48,842 nucleotides of DNA, from the NCBI GenBank assembly GCA_023231005.1, contig JALNWG010000023.1, forward strand, positions 1-48,842. The letters run 5' to 3'. This stretch comes from Bacteroidales bacterium. Its GTDB lineage: Bacteria; Bacteroidota; Bacteroidia; Bacteroidales; FEN-979. Below, in pieces: positions 8,618 to 17,278 of the stretch (position 1 is the first letter of the stretch; each line of letters starts with the position of its first letter). The position numbers were made by a program, and so were the translations under genes. The notes below the pieces were generated by a model, which was not told the origin of the DNA, did not search any database, and saw only the letters and a program-made list of their open reading frames with translations.

Positions 8618-10151
8618 TGGTAAGGTTTAGTTTCAATCCAAGTCCAATATTGTGCCTAATAAAGTAATAGGTATTGCTGAAATTATAATCAGCTTGCAAC
8701 CGAATAGTCGGAGTAAGTTTAAATCCAAGGGAGGCCGTCATTTCTGCTGGAAAATAGTTTTCTCCAACAAAATCTCTTGCAATATAAAGATCTCCGGAAC
8801 TATTTCTATCCAGATACAAATAAGGTATCATTGCAAAGGAGATTATCCCAAGATTCATATTCACATCGAAATTTATATTTTTTGTCAGATGAATGGCAAA
8901 AGCAGCAATAAACGAGCCAACACTCTGATCGTTTGGAGTAAAATATGGGTTATATATTCCCTCGATTTGTGTTGCCGGATTATAATCGGAAAGGATTTCA
9001 GGAAGGCCCTTCTTAGCAACGAAATTATTCTTTTGTGAAGTACTGTAATTATATCCCAACCCAAATCTTAATTCAATAACCGAGAATTTGACAGGAGGAG
9101 CTAAAACCCAACCATTCAACGAAAAAATATTGTTCTGGTCAATGGGGTAATTTCTGATCTCTACATTCATCTTTCCATGCCAGGAGTTGATATCCGTCAA
9201 TCCCAGTGTAAACGAAAAATGATTTTCGATAACACAACTGTCGATGCTGCTGATTGTGGAAAAATACGGGCTTCGTTCTGCCTTGAAAGCCATTTCTATA
9301 TTTCTTAAAAAACTCTTTTGCAGAGCAAAGTCACCTGTCCATGTGATGAATTTCTCTTTGGGAAATTTCAGTATTCCCAAATGAACACTAAAGACAATTC
9401 TGGGTTTTGCAAAGAACATTGTATTTCCAGCCTGCCCCCAAAAACCGGTCGACGAACTGCTATCCCAGAGAAAAACCGGAACCTGAAGAGAGAGGTCCAT
9501 AGTAGCCAATGGATGGAGTGACCATCCTGCCCTAATCTCAGGGTAAAATCCCTGCAAAGGCTGGTCATCTGTTGAATAGCCAACCCTGGTTAATATCCAG
9601 GGAGCCCGGGCAATATTGATCTCCTGCTTTACAAGGCCGACATATTGGAATTCATTTGATTTTGAAGGAATTTTATTGAGGTCTATCAGCGCATTTTTAT
9701 AGTCTGCTTCATCGTAATTTAATCTTGCACGGGTAACCAAAGCAACACCATCCAAAGAATCGTACGACAAATAAGATTGGAGTATGGGCCTTGCCTTATT
9801 GTACGATCCAACATTAACCAACATTCTGGCATAGTCAAGTTTCAAGTAATAATTGTCAGGGTCAGCTTTCATCGCCTTCTGATATAGCTGATCAGATTTA
9901 TGAAAATGTCGTACAAAATAGGATGTATAGGCATATAACCAAGTCGAATTGAAATCATCAGGATGGTCTTTGGAATAGGATTTAATAATTTTGTATGCAC
10001 CATGAAATTTTCCTTGTTGAAGCAGATTTCTTGAGATGGTAAGGGAATCGGTATTTCCGACTGGAAATACCGGACTTGTTGAAATAATAAAAAAACCGAA
10101 CAATATAAGTTTAAGATGCCTGTACCTTTTATGAGGTTGTGATGTAGCCAT
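8607..10151 (-). CDS. TPR plus outer-membrane beta-barrel polysaccharide export protein (YaiO/BcsC-like)
   Basis: 514 residues from the chosen ATG at 10151. An in-frame ATG at 10202 is rejected because the -7 element (10192-10199) lies downstream of it, and because the later start gives a clean signal peptide (about 1-31, ending SPVFPVGN). Residues about 40-190 are TPR-like repeats (LYQKAMKADPDNYYLKLDYA). From about 200 to the end, alternating aromatic beta-strands form a barrel ending LGLGLKLNLTNGN. The build matches periplasmic TPR plus porin proteins (BcsC, PgaA, YaiO) that guide a nascent polysaccharide out of the cell. First gene of the operon with the GT2 synthase and GH26-like hydrolase. 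Confidence 0.75.
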   Translation of the reverse strand: MATSQPHKRYRHLKLILFGFFIISTSPVFPVGNTDSLTISRNLLQQGKFHGAYKIIKSYSKDHPDDFNSTWLYAYTSYFVRHFHKSDQLYQKAMKADPDNYYLKLDYARMLVNVGSYNKARPILQSYLSYDSLDGVALVTRARLNYDEADYKNALIDLNKIPSKSNEFQYVGLVKQEINIARAPWILTRVGYSTDDQPLQGFYPEIRAGWSLHPLATMDLSLQVPVFLWDSSSSTGFWGQAGNTMFFAKPRIVFSVHLGILKFPKEKFITWTGDFALQKSFLRNIEMAFKAERSPYFSTISSIDSCVIENHFSFTLGLTDINSWHGKMNVEIRNYPIDQNNIFSLNGWVLAPPVKFSVIELRFGLGYNYSTSQKNNFVAKKGLPEILSDYNPATQIEGIYNPYFTPNDQSVGSFIAAFAIHLTKNINFDVNMNLGIISFAMIPYLYLDRNSSGDLYIARDFVGENYFPAEMTASLGFKLTPTIRLQADYNFSNTYYFIRHNIGLGLKLNLTNGN

Positions 10152-10191
10152 TGAAATGTGTTTCCAGGGATGTATATGAAATAACGCGAAA

Positions 10192-10199
10192 CAAATATA
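10192..10199 (-). promoter_or_regulatory. Bacteroidetes -7 element of polysaccharide operon
   Basis: The minus-strand sequence TATATTTG matches TAnnTTTG and lies 41 bp upstream of the chosen ATG at 10151. Its position decides the start of the TPR/barrel gene. Confidence 0.5.
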
Positions 10200-10292
10200 C
10201 AATATTATACATATATTACGATTTCATATATCTATAAAAGAAAGAAGTTGGGTTTCAGAATTATTTTCATCCAGGCGACAGCGGGGATTTTA

Positions 10293-10976
10293 TCACCTTT
10301 TAGTCATGTATTGAGCCAACTGATCAAGTTGGAGTGCCTTCGTTTTCGAATCAGATCGAATTGTTTTTTGATACTTCCTGATTTTTTTAATTTCCTTTAA
10401 TTCAATCACAGTAATATCTCTGGAAAGCCTTTTCATGATATTGTGATAAGCTCCGATAAAAAGAACTCCGGTTTCGTTTGGCCCCAGCGTTTCTGATATC
10501 CTGTTGGCAATAAATTTATCCCTCCTGATTAAAAATATGGGTTTTAAAACTCTATATCTTAGTAGTTGAATATATTTTGAAATTACATTTTTCGATTTGA
10601 TGATTGATTGAAGTCCATCGTACTCATCTTTAACCATTTTGAAATCTTCAGTCTTAATAAGGATGGCACCACGGTCGATAAGGTTAAAAACAATTTCAGA
10701 ATTTTTACTTCCCGACTTAATGCCATCATCAATGATTTTCATTGCCATTTCACCATCAACAAACATCCCATCCTGATAGATTTTTATCCCCTTAATATTG
10801 ATATTAATATTGTTAAAATAGAACTCAATTGCATTCCAGTATCCATTTACCGTATCAATATGCTTTTGCCATTTATTCCCCACGGGTTCACAAACACTCT
10901 CGCGTTTAAGTTCTTTACCCAGAGAACCCATGTCGGCTATTGAGTGAATAATGGGGACATATATCAGAGTTCTCAT
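10293..10976 (-). CDS. Conserved-looking protein of unknown function at the end of the gas vesicle cluster
   Basis: 227 residues, no signal peptide or membrane helix. The N-terminus (MRTLIYVPIIHSIADMGSL) reads as a core beta-strand followed by a loop, and a second hydrophobic strand with a His motif, GVLFIGAYHNIMKRL, occurs near residue 180. The latter vaguely recalls TraB/PrgY-like proteins, but I would not assign that. It starts 57 bp after the last gvpF/L on the same strand and is the final gene before the polysaccharide operon, so co-transcription with the gvp genes is likely. Function unknown. Confidence 0.6.
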   Translation of the reverse strand: MRTLIYVPIIHSIADMGSLGKELKRESVCEPVGNKWQKHIDTVNGYWNAIEFYFNNININIKGIKIYQDGMFVDGEMAMKIIDDGIKSGSKNSEIVFNLIDRGAILIKTEDFKMVKDEYDGLQSIIKSKNVISKYIQLLRYRVLKPIFLIRRDKFIANRISETLGPNETGVLFIGAYHNIMKRLSRDITVIELKEIKKIRKYQKTIRSDSKTKALQLDQLAQYMTKR

Positions 10977-11033
10977 TATGAATGACGTTTAGCTTTGATT
11001 GTCAACTCAGTGGTTTTTATGAAAATCAGCTTT

Positions 11034-11858
11034 TTAAGTCTCATTGCTCTTCTGCTTGAGTGTGAAATCAACAAAATTGAAAGGAGGCCATGGCCCGGTT
11101 GCTTCAATAAAAAAACCGGAATTTCTATCCTTTTTTACCAGCATTTCGATGCTCCATTTAAAATCAGACACTTTGTTTTTACTAACAAGAAAAGCAGCAT
11201 TGAGGATCATGGTATCAGATCTTCCGGTATATTCCTTGGGGAGCAAATTGCAGAGGCTAATCGACTCGCTCATAGATTTAAACTCATCAAGGTATTTTTG
11301 TCCATAATCCTTACAAAGTCGGTCAATCTCGTTATCGATCAGGTCATTTTTTTTTCTTTCCAACAGAAATGCTTTCCCCGGAGAACTTGCCATAATACAT
11401 TTTTCCAGATCAACTACTACGTCACTCAACTGATCAATTTGTTCGCCCAGCATTTTACGATCGCAATAAATCTTAACAGCCCATTCTTCCTTTCCACGGA
11501 TATTATGAATATTTTCGATTAACGAAGCAGAATAATCCGTGATAAACTTTTGTAATCCAGCTTTGGTATGGTAGATCGTGCCAAATTTTAACGGAATAAC
11601 CTCAGTGTATTCCATGATCATACCGATCACATTAAGATGCTCTTTCACATTGTTTTCGACCCATTGAACGTTGGATAAATTTATCTTGAAGTTGGCTTCA
11701 GAGAATTCGCTTTCGGTGACATATTTAACAATGACGTATAAATCATTGAACTTAATTGATTTCAACCTTTTGGACTTCAAGCTACTGGCAATTCCAAGAG
11801 GACTGTCAGAAATGCAATAAACATATATCAGATCATTGATCATGATAGCTGGGTCCAT
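11034..11858 (-). CDS. gvpL: Gas vesicle protein GvpF/GvpL, copy 5
   Basis: 274 residues. GvpF/L hallmarks: N-terminal LIYVYCISD strand, central MEYTEVIPLKFGTIYHTK (the conserved LP.RFGT-type motif), DTMILNAAFLVSKNK near residue 217, and the closing motif EATGPWPPFNFVDF near the C-terminus. GvpF/L proteins are accessory assembly factors that bind GvpA and nucleate or extend the vesicle. This copy follows gvpO by 12 bp and retains the full two-domain layout. The five copies in this cluster are clearly diverged from one another. Confidence 0.9.
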   Translation of the reverse strand: MDPAIMINDLIYVYCISDSPLGIASSLKSKRLKSIKFNDLYVIVKYVTESEFSEANFKINLSNVQWVENNVKEHLNVIGMIMEYTEVIPLKFGTIYHTKAGLQKFITDYSASLIENIHNIRGKEEWAVKIYCDRKMLGEQIDQLSDVVVDLEKCIMASSPGKAFLLERKKNDLIDNEIDRLCKDYGQKYLDEFKSMSESISLCNLLPKEYTGRSDTMILNAAFLVSKNKVSDFKWSIEMLVKKDRNSGFFIEATGPWPPFNFVDFTLKQKSNET

Positions 11859-11870
11859 TATTAAATGATA

Positions 11871-12143
11871 TTACTGAGCAGCACTATCCATCCCCTCAAA
11901 GGAATTAAGTCGTTCAAAGGAGGTGATTTCAAGGTTTTCATCCACCCTGACCGAATAGAAAAGCCGTACCTGTTTGGGTGGAAGTTTCATGGATTTTAAA
12001 AACGAATCGTCTTCATAAACCTCTGCCACAGTGTTCCAACTTTCCTGACCTTTTTCAATTTTTATAACCGTCACGTCGTAACATTTAATATTCTCTTTAA
12101 GGAACTTTACTACTGTTTTTTTTACGTCAATAATGTTGCTCAT
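11871..12143 (-). CDS. gvpO: Gas vesicle protein GvpO
   Basis: 90 residues, small soluble GvpO-type protein: an N-terminal helix (VKKTVVKFLKENI), then a beta-rich part (GQESWNTVAEVYED, VRLFYSVRVDENLEITSFER). GvpO is an accessory protein required for vesicle formation in haloarchaea and found next to gvpF/L and gvpG in many clusters. A strong ribosome-binding site (GGAGG) is present about 5 bp before the ATG, which is unusual for this phylum and may mark higher translation. It lies between gvpG (40 bp) and a gvpF/L (12 bp). Confidence 0.85.
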   Translation of the reverse strand: MSNIIDVKKTVVKFLKENIKCYDVTVIKIEKGQESWNTVAEVYEDDSFLKSMKLPPKQVRLFYSVRVDENLEITSFERLNSFEGMDSAAQ

Positions 12144-12183
12144 TGTTTCCTCCGTTTTTTACATTTCGTCACTCCACTTTTCG

Positions 12184-12420
12184 CTATTTATTTTGTTTTT
12201 CCTCTCTGGCTTTTTCCAGTAATTTCAACAATTCATCTTCTCTTTTATCGTATTCTACTTCGTCAATTTCATCCATTTCAAATTTCAACTGCAATTCCAT
12301 CAGCCTTTCTTTAAGGGCTCCTTCATCCGACATTTCTTTTTCAATCATTTCATTGATCTTGTTTCCGAGGAAAATTACCCCTTTCAGGGGAGCCATAAAA
12401 ATATCATCAATTAAAAACAT
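12184..12420 (-). CDS. gvpG: Gas vesicle protein GvpG
   Basis: 78 residues. Typical GvpG: a hydrophobic N-terminus (MFLIDDIFMAPLKGVIFLGNKI) followed by a charged helical tail with ELQLKFEMDEIDEVEYDKRE. GvpG is a small accessory assembly protein that interacts with GvpF/L. Its ATG lies 1 bp after the stop codon of the upstream gvpF/L, indicating translational coupling. Length and position are standard. Confidence 0.9.
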   Translation of the reverse strand: MFLIDDIFMAPLKGVIFLGNKINEMIEKEMSDEGALKERLMELQLKFEMDEIDEVEYDKREDELLKLLEKAREEKQNK

Positions 12421-12421
12421 G

Positions 12422-13219
12422 TTAAATTCCTTTGGTGTTAATTACAAGGTTAACAAAATTATATGGGGGTAATGTCCCAACATATTTGAAGGTCATTAAA
12501 CCTCCGTATTTTTCGTCCAAATCGTTGACCGCTTTATCAAACTCAGATTCAATATTGTTATTAATAAGGAAGGCGGCGTTGAGGATCATCATTTCTCCAA
12601 AGTTATCATTCACCCTGACATCTTCTGCGAGTGGATTTAGCACAGAGAGAATGTTGGTTTTATAGGTTTCGGTCTCCTTTTTAAGCGCTTCGGCTACCAT
12701 TTCGCCGATTTTCATTCGTTGGTAATGCGTTTTATCAGCAGGGAGGTTTATCAGTTTTCCGCGTAGTGTCTTGATTTCATCATATTTTTCAAGGATGCTA
12801 TCATAAATTTTCGTATCCTGTGCAAGCACCTTGAGTCCCAATTCTTTTTTACCGTCCATCTTGCTAAGCAGATCATCGAATTTTCTGTAATCTTTTTCAA
12901 GGATTTTTAGAATTCCAGAGTCATCATCATGTTCCGATATGGTAGAAAACCGAACTGGAAGAACGGTAAATTGCTTCATAACTTCCTCAAGTACCTTCTC
13001 GTGGGCAATCATGTTTACCCGCCGGGCTTCATATATCATAATTGGCGAGTTACTAACAATGGCGGTGATCTCATTGTAATTGATACCATAAACCAGGTCG
13101 GCGCGTTTTCCGATTCCAATCGGGCCAAATCCGATCGGGCCCTTATGCCTGATAATTCCGTAAATGTATTTTCCTTCTTTCAAAATTTCTACTCCATTTT
13201 CCATACGATCGGATTTCAT
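12422..13219 (-). CDS. gvpF: Gas vesicle protein GvpF/GvpL, copy 4
   Basis: 265 residues. Begins with the GvpF/L first strand (GKYIYGIIRHKGPIGFGPIG), then MKQFTVLPVRFSTISE, a helical middle, MMILNAAFLINNN near residue 215, and the end motif YVGTLPPYNFVNL. This is the canonical length. It is coupled to gvpG downstream (1 bp). The GPIG(I/V)G segment near residues 33-39 is shared with copy 3, so these two are probably the closest pair. Confidence 0.9.
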   Translation of the reverse strand: MKSDRMENGVEILKEGKYIYGIIRHKGPIGFGPIGIGKRADLVYGINYNEITAIVSNSPIMIYEARRVNMIAHEKVLEEVMKQFTVLPVRFSTISEHDDDSGILKILEKDYRKFDDLLSKMDGKKELGLKVLAQDTKIYDSILEKYDEIKTLRGKLINLPADKTHYQRMKIGEMVAEALKKETETYKTNILSVLNPLAEDVRVNDNFGEMMILNAAFLINNNIESEFDKAVNDLDEKYGGLMTFKYVGTLPPYNFVNLVINTKGI

Positions 13220-13272
13220 TTAATTCACTACTCTGGTGAATTGTTTTTAAAACCTTGGCAATGCTGATTTTA

Positions 13273-14046
13273 TCACAATTCCCATTTTTCAGGAAATATT
13301 TTCAGGTCAATAAAATTAAAGATCGGCAAGGGGGCTGTGTATATAAAATCGCTACGATCATCGAATCTGGTGCCAAGGGTAGCCATGATGTTATCGAATT
13401 CAACCTCTCTGCCGCTGTTTACTAAGAATGCCGTATTCATAAACATGGCATCACCGGTTGTTTTGTTGTGTTTATACTCAAATACCGATTTCCGGAAAGC
13501 ATCGATAATTTTAGCTGACTCCGCCTCTTTTTTTTCGGCCAAAGCAAGTTCGACCAGTTTTCCGGCTTCAGCGATTTTCCGGTTTCTTTCTTGCTGATCC
13601 TGCAACTTTTCGATTTCAGACCGGTGCTTTTGAAGTTCAACATGTTCCTTGTCGATCTCTTGGTATATCATTCCCATGTTTTTCCAAACGCCCCTCACAT
13701 TGAGCTCCACCTTGTTTTCGAATTGTTTCAGCAATTCCATAAACTCGCTGTATCGTCGGTTGAGCAGGTTCCGTATTTCATCGGGGGTTGCCGCGATGAT
13801 GCCAAACCTGATGGGAAGTACGCTTCTGAATTCTTTCATCACATCTTCGATCACCTTCTGGTGGGCTAACATGTTTTCCGGATTGACAACGAACCTGCTA
13901 AGCGGATGGTCGCTCACTACCATGCACAAGCCATCAAAACCGATGGTGGAGACCAGGTCACCACGTCCGCCTACCCCAATAGGTCCTAAATTGATATCGT
14001 AATCCGATGCAATGATGCAATAAATGTACTTTCCGTCTCGCTGCAT
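13273..14046 (-). CDS. gvpF: Gas vesicle protein GvpF/GvpL, copy 3
   Basis: 257 residues. GvpF/L motifs: GKYIYCIIASDYDINLGPIG, FRSVLPIRFGIIAATPDE, FMNTAFLVNSGRE and the closing TAPLPIFNFIDLKIF. The middle helix (about residues 137-170, rich in Q, E, K and R) is a longer coiled coil than usual. It starts 1 bp after the stop of the J-domain fusion gene, so the two products are probably made in matched amounts. Ends 53 bp before copy 4. Confidence 0.9.
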   Translation of the reverse strand: MQRDGKYIYCIIASDYDINLGPIGVGGRGDLVSTIGFDGLCMVVSDHPLSRFVVNPENMLAHQKVIEDVMKEFRSVLPIRFGIIAATPDEIRNLLNRRYSEFMELLKQFENKVELNVRGVWKNMGMIYQEIDKEHVELQKHRSEIEKLQDQQERNRKIAEAGKLVELALAEKKEAESAKIIDAFRKSVFEYKHNKTTGDAMFMNTAFLVNSGREVEFDNIMATLGTRFDDRSDFIYTAPLPIFNFIDLKIFPEKWEL

Positions 14047-14047
14047 A

Positions 14048-15088
14048 TTATTCCTTTATTTTTACCAGAATCAGGTTTTCATTCACTTCTTCTTTTGCCA
14101 GAGAGATTAAATCCTCTTTTGAAGATTGCCTTGCAGCCGCTGAATAATCAAGTAGGGTATGGTAGGCATTTTGAATCATGTTGAAGTTTTCTATGTCATC
14201 ATTATCCTTCCCATTATCGGGATGAAATATTTTTGCTTTTTCCAGATAGGCCTTTTTTATTTCATTTTCGTTAGTTTTTTCTTTCACACCAAGCTCTTTA
14301 CTGGCTTGTTTTACCTGTTCCGGATTCAGCTCTTTGACTTCAAGCGTGTAAAAGCTATAACAGGGTAACGGGCCTACTAATTTAAAATTCAGGGTACTGT
14401 TGTATTTTTTATCAAGTTGGTCAATTGCCTGCTCAAACTTTTCTTTTTTAGTTCTGGAAATAAGAAATGCCGCATTAATAATCATCTCACCATTCATCAC
14501 TTCATGCATTTTAATATCGATGCCTAAAGATGATAAGGAAGCGAGAATTTCCAGCTCAATCTTTTTACTTTTTTTATCTAGTTTTTCTTCCACCAATAGT
14601 CCCATCTTAACCTGATCAACTTTTTTAATGATATCTCCGGTTTTCAACATGTCTTCTTTTAATGCAATGATGTCGGGATGGACAGAGATTTCTCTGAGTA
14701 TTCCAGGAAAATCAGCCCAGGTCACCGCAAGGTCTATCTCTGTCAGGTATTCGATTTTCTTTAGGGTATCAATCATCAAATCATGGCCGCGGGAAAGGAT
14801 TTTTATTACCTCATCTTTGGTGCGCACAATTGTGCCAAGCCTTAAAGGGAGGATCATTTTGAATCCCTTATCCATGAGTTCTTCCACCGTTTCCTGATGT
14901 TGAACCAGCAAATATCCCAGCGATTCTCTGTCTGAATAATTGAGATGTGTACTATCTCTGTCTGAAACAATAGCAGATATATTTTGGAAGGTGATAGCGT
15001 ACACCCCTGAATTTTCAAATGATTGGAATTGCGTTGTTCCATAAAAATTAGGCACAATCCCGTATATATAGATTCCCTGGGCTGGCAT
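14048..15088 (-). CDS. GvpF/GvpL fused to a C-terminal J-domain, copy 2
   Basis: 346 residues. Residues 1-250 are a complete GvpF/L protein: IYIYGIVPNF, FKMILPLRLGTIVRTKDE, GEMIINAAFLISR near 200-212 and VGPLPCYSFYTL near 238-249. Residues about 262-320 form a DnaJ-type J-domain: ASKELGVKEKTNENEIKKAY, then the Hsp70-activating HPD triad at 289-291, then a third helix with FNMIQNAYHTLLDY. J-domains stimulate Hsp70 ATP hydrolysis, so this protein could bring DnaK to nascent gas vesicle proteins. The DnaJ zinc-finger region is absent here but a separate zinc-finger gene lies at 23683. The architecture is consistent across the junction with no frameshift. Confidence 0.88.
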   Translation of the reverse strand: MPAQGIYIYGIVPNFYGTTQFQSFENSGVYAITFQNISAIVSDRDSTHLNYSDRESLGYLLVQHQETVEELMDKGFKMILPLRLGTIVRTKDEVIKILSRGHDLMIDTLKKIEYLTEIDLAVTWADFPGILREISVHPDIIALKEDMLKTGDIIKKVDQVKMGLLVEEKLDKKSKKIELEILASLSSLGIDIKMHEVMNGEMIINAAFLISRTKKEKFEQAIDQLDKKYNSTLNFKLVGPLPCYSFYTLEVKELNPEQVKQASKELGVKEKTNENEIKKAYLEKAKIFHPDNGKDNDDIENFNMIQNAYHTLLDYSAAARQSSKEDLISLAKEEVNENLILVKIKE

Positions 15089-15115
15089 GGTTTTTAAGTT
15101 TATAAGTGAATATTT

Positions 15116-17275
15116 TTATATTTTCGTCGCGTTCTGTTTTAAAACTAATTGTATGGCTTCTTCAAAATGGGTTCCGGAAATGGAGATTTCTCCAATAACT
15201 TCATTCGGTTTTCCGCGATTTTTTTCAATCAATTCGCGGATGGCTAACATCGCTGCTTTACGACAAATAAATTCGATATCAGACCCAGTCAGTGTGTTTG
15301 TTTTCTGAGCCAATTGACTAAGGTTTACTTTTTTTCCAAGGGGTTTATTCCTGGTATGAATATGGAATATTTTTTCTCTTGTTTTCACATCGGGTAACGG
15401 CAACTCAAAGATCAGATCGAATCTGCCGCTTCGTAATAAGGCAGGGTCAATTAAATCGATCCGGTTGGTTGCAGCTAACACAATCACTCCTTTCAGATCT
15501 TCAATGCCATCCATTTCGGTAAGAAACTGTCCAATCACCCGTTCGATCACCCCGGAACCGGAACTGTCATTATTACGTCTGGGGGTAAGACTGTCTATTT
15601 CGTCTAAGAACAAGATACATGGAGATGCCTGTTTTGCCATTCGAAAGAGTTCCCTCACTCCTTTCTCCGATTCTCCAATGTAACGGCTTAATATTTGTGG
15701 GCCTTTTACAGAAATGAAATTAACACCACTTTCGCTTGCCAACGCTTTAGCCAGATAAGTTTTGCCAGTTCCGGGTTTCCCGTGAAGAATAATTCCTTTT
15801 GGTGGTTTGGTGTCGGCTTTTTTAAACAGATCAACATATTTCAATGGCCATTCTACAGTTTCTTTCAAAGCCTCTTTTATTTCATCAAGACCACCAACAT
15901 CATCCCATTTCACATCGGGTACTTCAACAAAGACTTCTCTTATTGCCGATGGTTCCACTTCCTTCATCGCGTCCATGAAATTATCCATAGTAACTTCCAA
16001 TGACATTAAAAGTTCGTAAGGAATTTCGGCCATCTCGAAATCGATTTGCGGAAGTATTTTCCTCAAGGCAGTCATAGCAGCTTCCCGGGCTAAAGCTTCC
16101 AGATCGGCACCAACAAAACCATGGGTGATTTCTGCCAGTTTTTCCATTTCCACATCCATCGACAGTGGAATCCCTCTGGTATGGATATGAAGAATTTCCA
16201 GCCTGCCCTTTTTATCCGGTATGGAAATAGATATTTCGCGGTCGAACCGTCCCGGTCTTCTCAATGCCGGATCAATGGAATTTGGAATATTGGTTGCGCC
16301 GATCACGATAACCTTTCCTCGCGATTCCAGCCCATCCATAAGCGAAAGTAATTGAGCTACTACGCGCTTTTCAACCTGTTTCTCCCCGCCCATATCTTCT
16401 CTCTTGGGAGCAATGGCATCAATTTCATCGATAAAAATAATAGAAGGAGCATGTGAATGAGCCTCTTCAAAAAGTTTTCGGATACGTTCTTCACTCTCTC
16501 CGTAAAATTTGCCCATAATCTCAGGACCTGAGATGTTAATAAAATAAGCATCTGTTTCATGAGCTACCGCTCTTACAATAAGCGTTTTACCAGTTCCCGG
16601 AGGGCCATAAAGAAATACTCCTTTTGGGGCTTGTACTCCAAGCCGTTCGAATATCTCAGGGTATTTCAGGGGTAGTTCTATCATCTCACGGATACGTTGA
16701 ACCTGGTTCCCAAGTCCACCAATGTCTTCGTAGGAAACCTTGCTTTTACTTTCTCCCTCTTGCTTTGCCAATTCAAGCTGAAAGGTGGTATTTGGGTTGA
16801 TCAGTACCACGCCTTCGGGATTGACCCCAGTTATTGTATAAATAACCGTTCGTGAACCAAACAGGGTGGCCTTCACTTTATCTCCTTTGGTCACTGGAAG
16901 ACCATTGATGAGTGAACCAATGTATTTGGCATCATCGGCCTTATAAAGGGAGCCGGATTTCGTATCGGGTTTGAGCTTTATTTTTATAGCCTGGTGGCAG
17001 GTTGTTTTAATGATCTTCACTTTCTCATCGATTCCAGCCTGAGCATTTTCCCTGGTAATTCCGTCAATCTGTATGATACGCTTATCCCTGTCTTCGGGAT
17101 AACATGGCATGATTTTGACTGGGGTAGTACGCCTGCCTTCAATAACGATTACATCACCACTTTCCAGACCGATAAGTTTCATGTCTTTGGGATCAATCCT
17201 GGCAATAGCTCTGCCAACGTCTTTCACTAAAGCTTCTTTTACCCTCAGCACTATTTCTTCTTTTATTATACTCAT
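15116..17275 (-). CDS. CDC48/VAT-type double AAA+ ATPase in gas vesicle cluster
   Basis: 719 residues. The N-domain (about 1-175) is of the CDC48/VAT double-psi barrel kind: ALVKDVGRAIARIDP and YPEDRDKRIIQIDGI. D1 has Walker A GPPGTGKT (224-231), Walker B FIDEID (281-286) and RRPGRFD (339-345). D2 has GKPGTGKT (499-506), FLDEID (556-561) and LRSGRFD (614-620). All catalytic residues look intact, except that Walker A of D2 has K for the usual P at position 500. CDC48 hexamers unfold or segregate proteins from complexes. The family is typical of archaea and eukaryotes and scattered in bacteria, so transfer is plausible. It begins 3 bp after the ArsA-like gene. Confidence 0.93.
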   Translation of the reverse strand: MSIIKEEIVLRVKEALVKDVGRAIARIDPKDMKLIGLESGDVIVIEGRRTTPVKIMPCYPEDRDKRIIQIDGITRENAQAGIDEKVKIIKTTCHQAIKIKLKPDTKSGSLYKADDAKYIGSLINGLPVTKGDKVKATLFGSRTVIYTITGVNPEGVVLINPNTTFQLELAKQEGESKSKVSYEDIGGLGNQVQRIREMIELPLKYPEIFERLGVQAPKGVFLYGPPGTGKTLIVRAVAHETDAYFINISGPEIMGKFYGESEERIRKLFEEAHSHAPSIIFIDEIDAIAPKREDMGGEKQVEKRVVAQLLSLMDGLESRGKVIVIGATNIPNSIDPALRRPGRFDREISISIPDKKGRLEILHIHTRGIPLSMDVEMEKLAEITHGFVGADLEALAREAAMTALRKILPQIDFEMAEIPYELLMSLEVTMDNFMDAMKEVEPSAIREVFVEVPDVKWDDVGGLDEIKEALKETVEWPLKYVDLFKKADTKPPKGIILHGKPGTGKTYLAKALASESGVNFISVKGPQILSRYIGESEKGVRELFRMAKQASPCILFLDEIDSLTPRRNNDSSGSGVIERVIGQFLTEMDGIEDLKGVIVLAATNRIDLIDPALLRSGRFDLIFELPLPDVKTREKIFHIHTRNKPLGKKVNLSQLAQKTNTLTGSDIEFICRKAAMLAIRELIEKNRGKPNEVIGEISISGTHFEEAIQLVLKQNATKI

Positions 17276-17278
17276 AAT

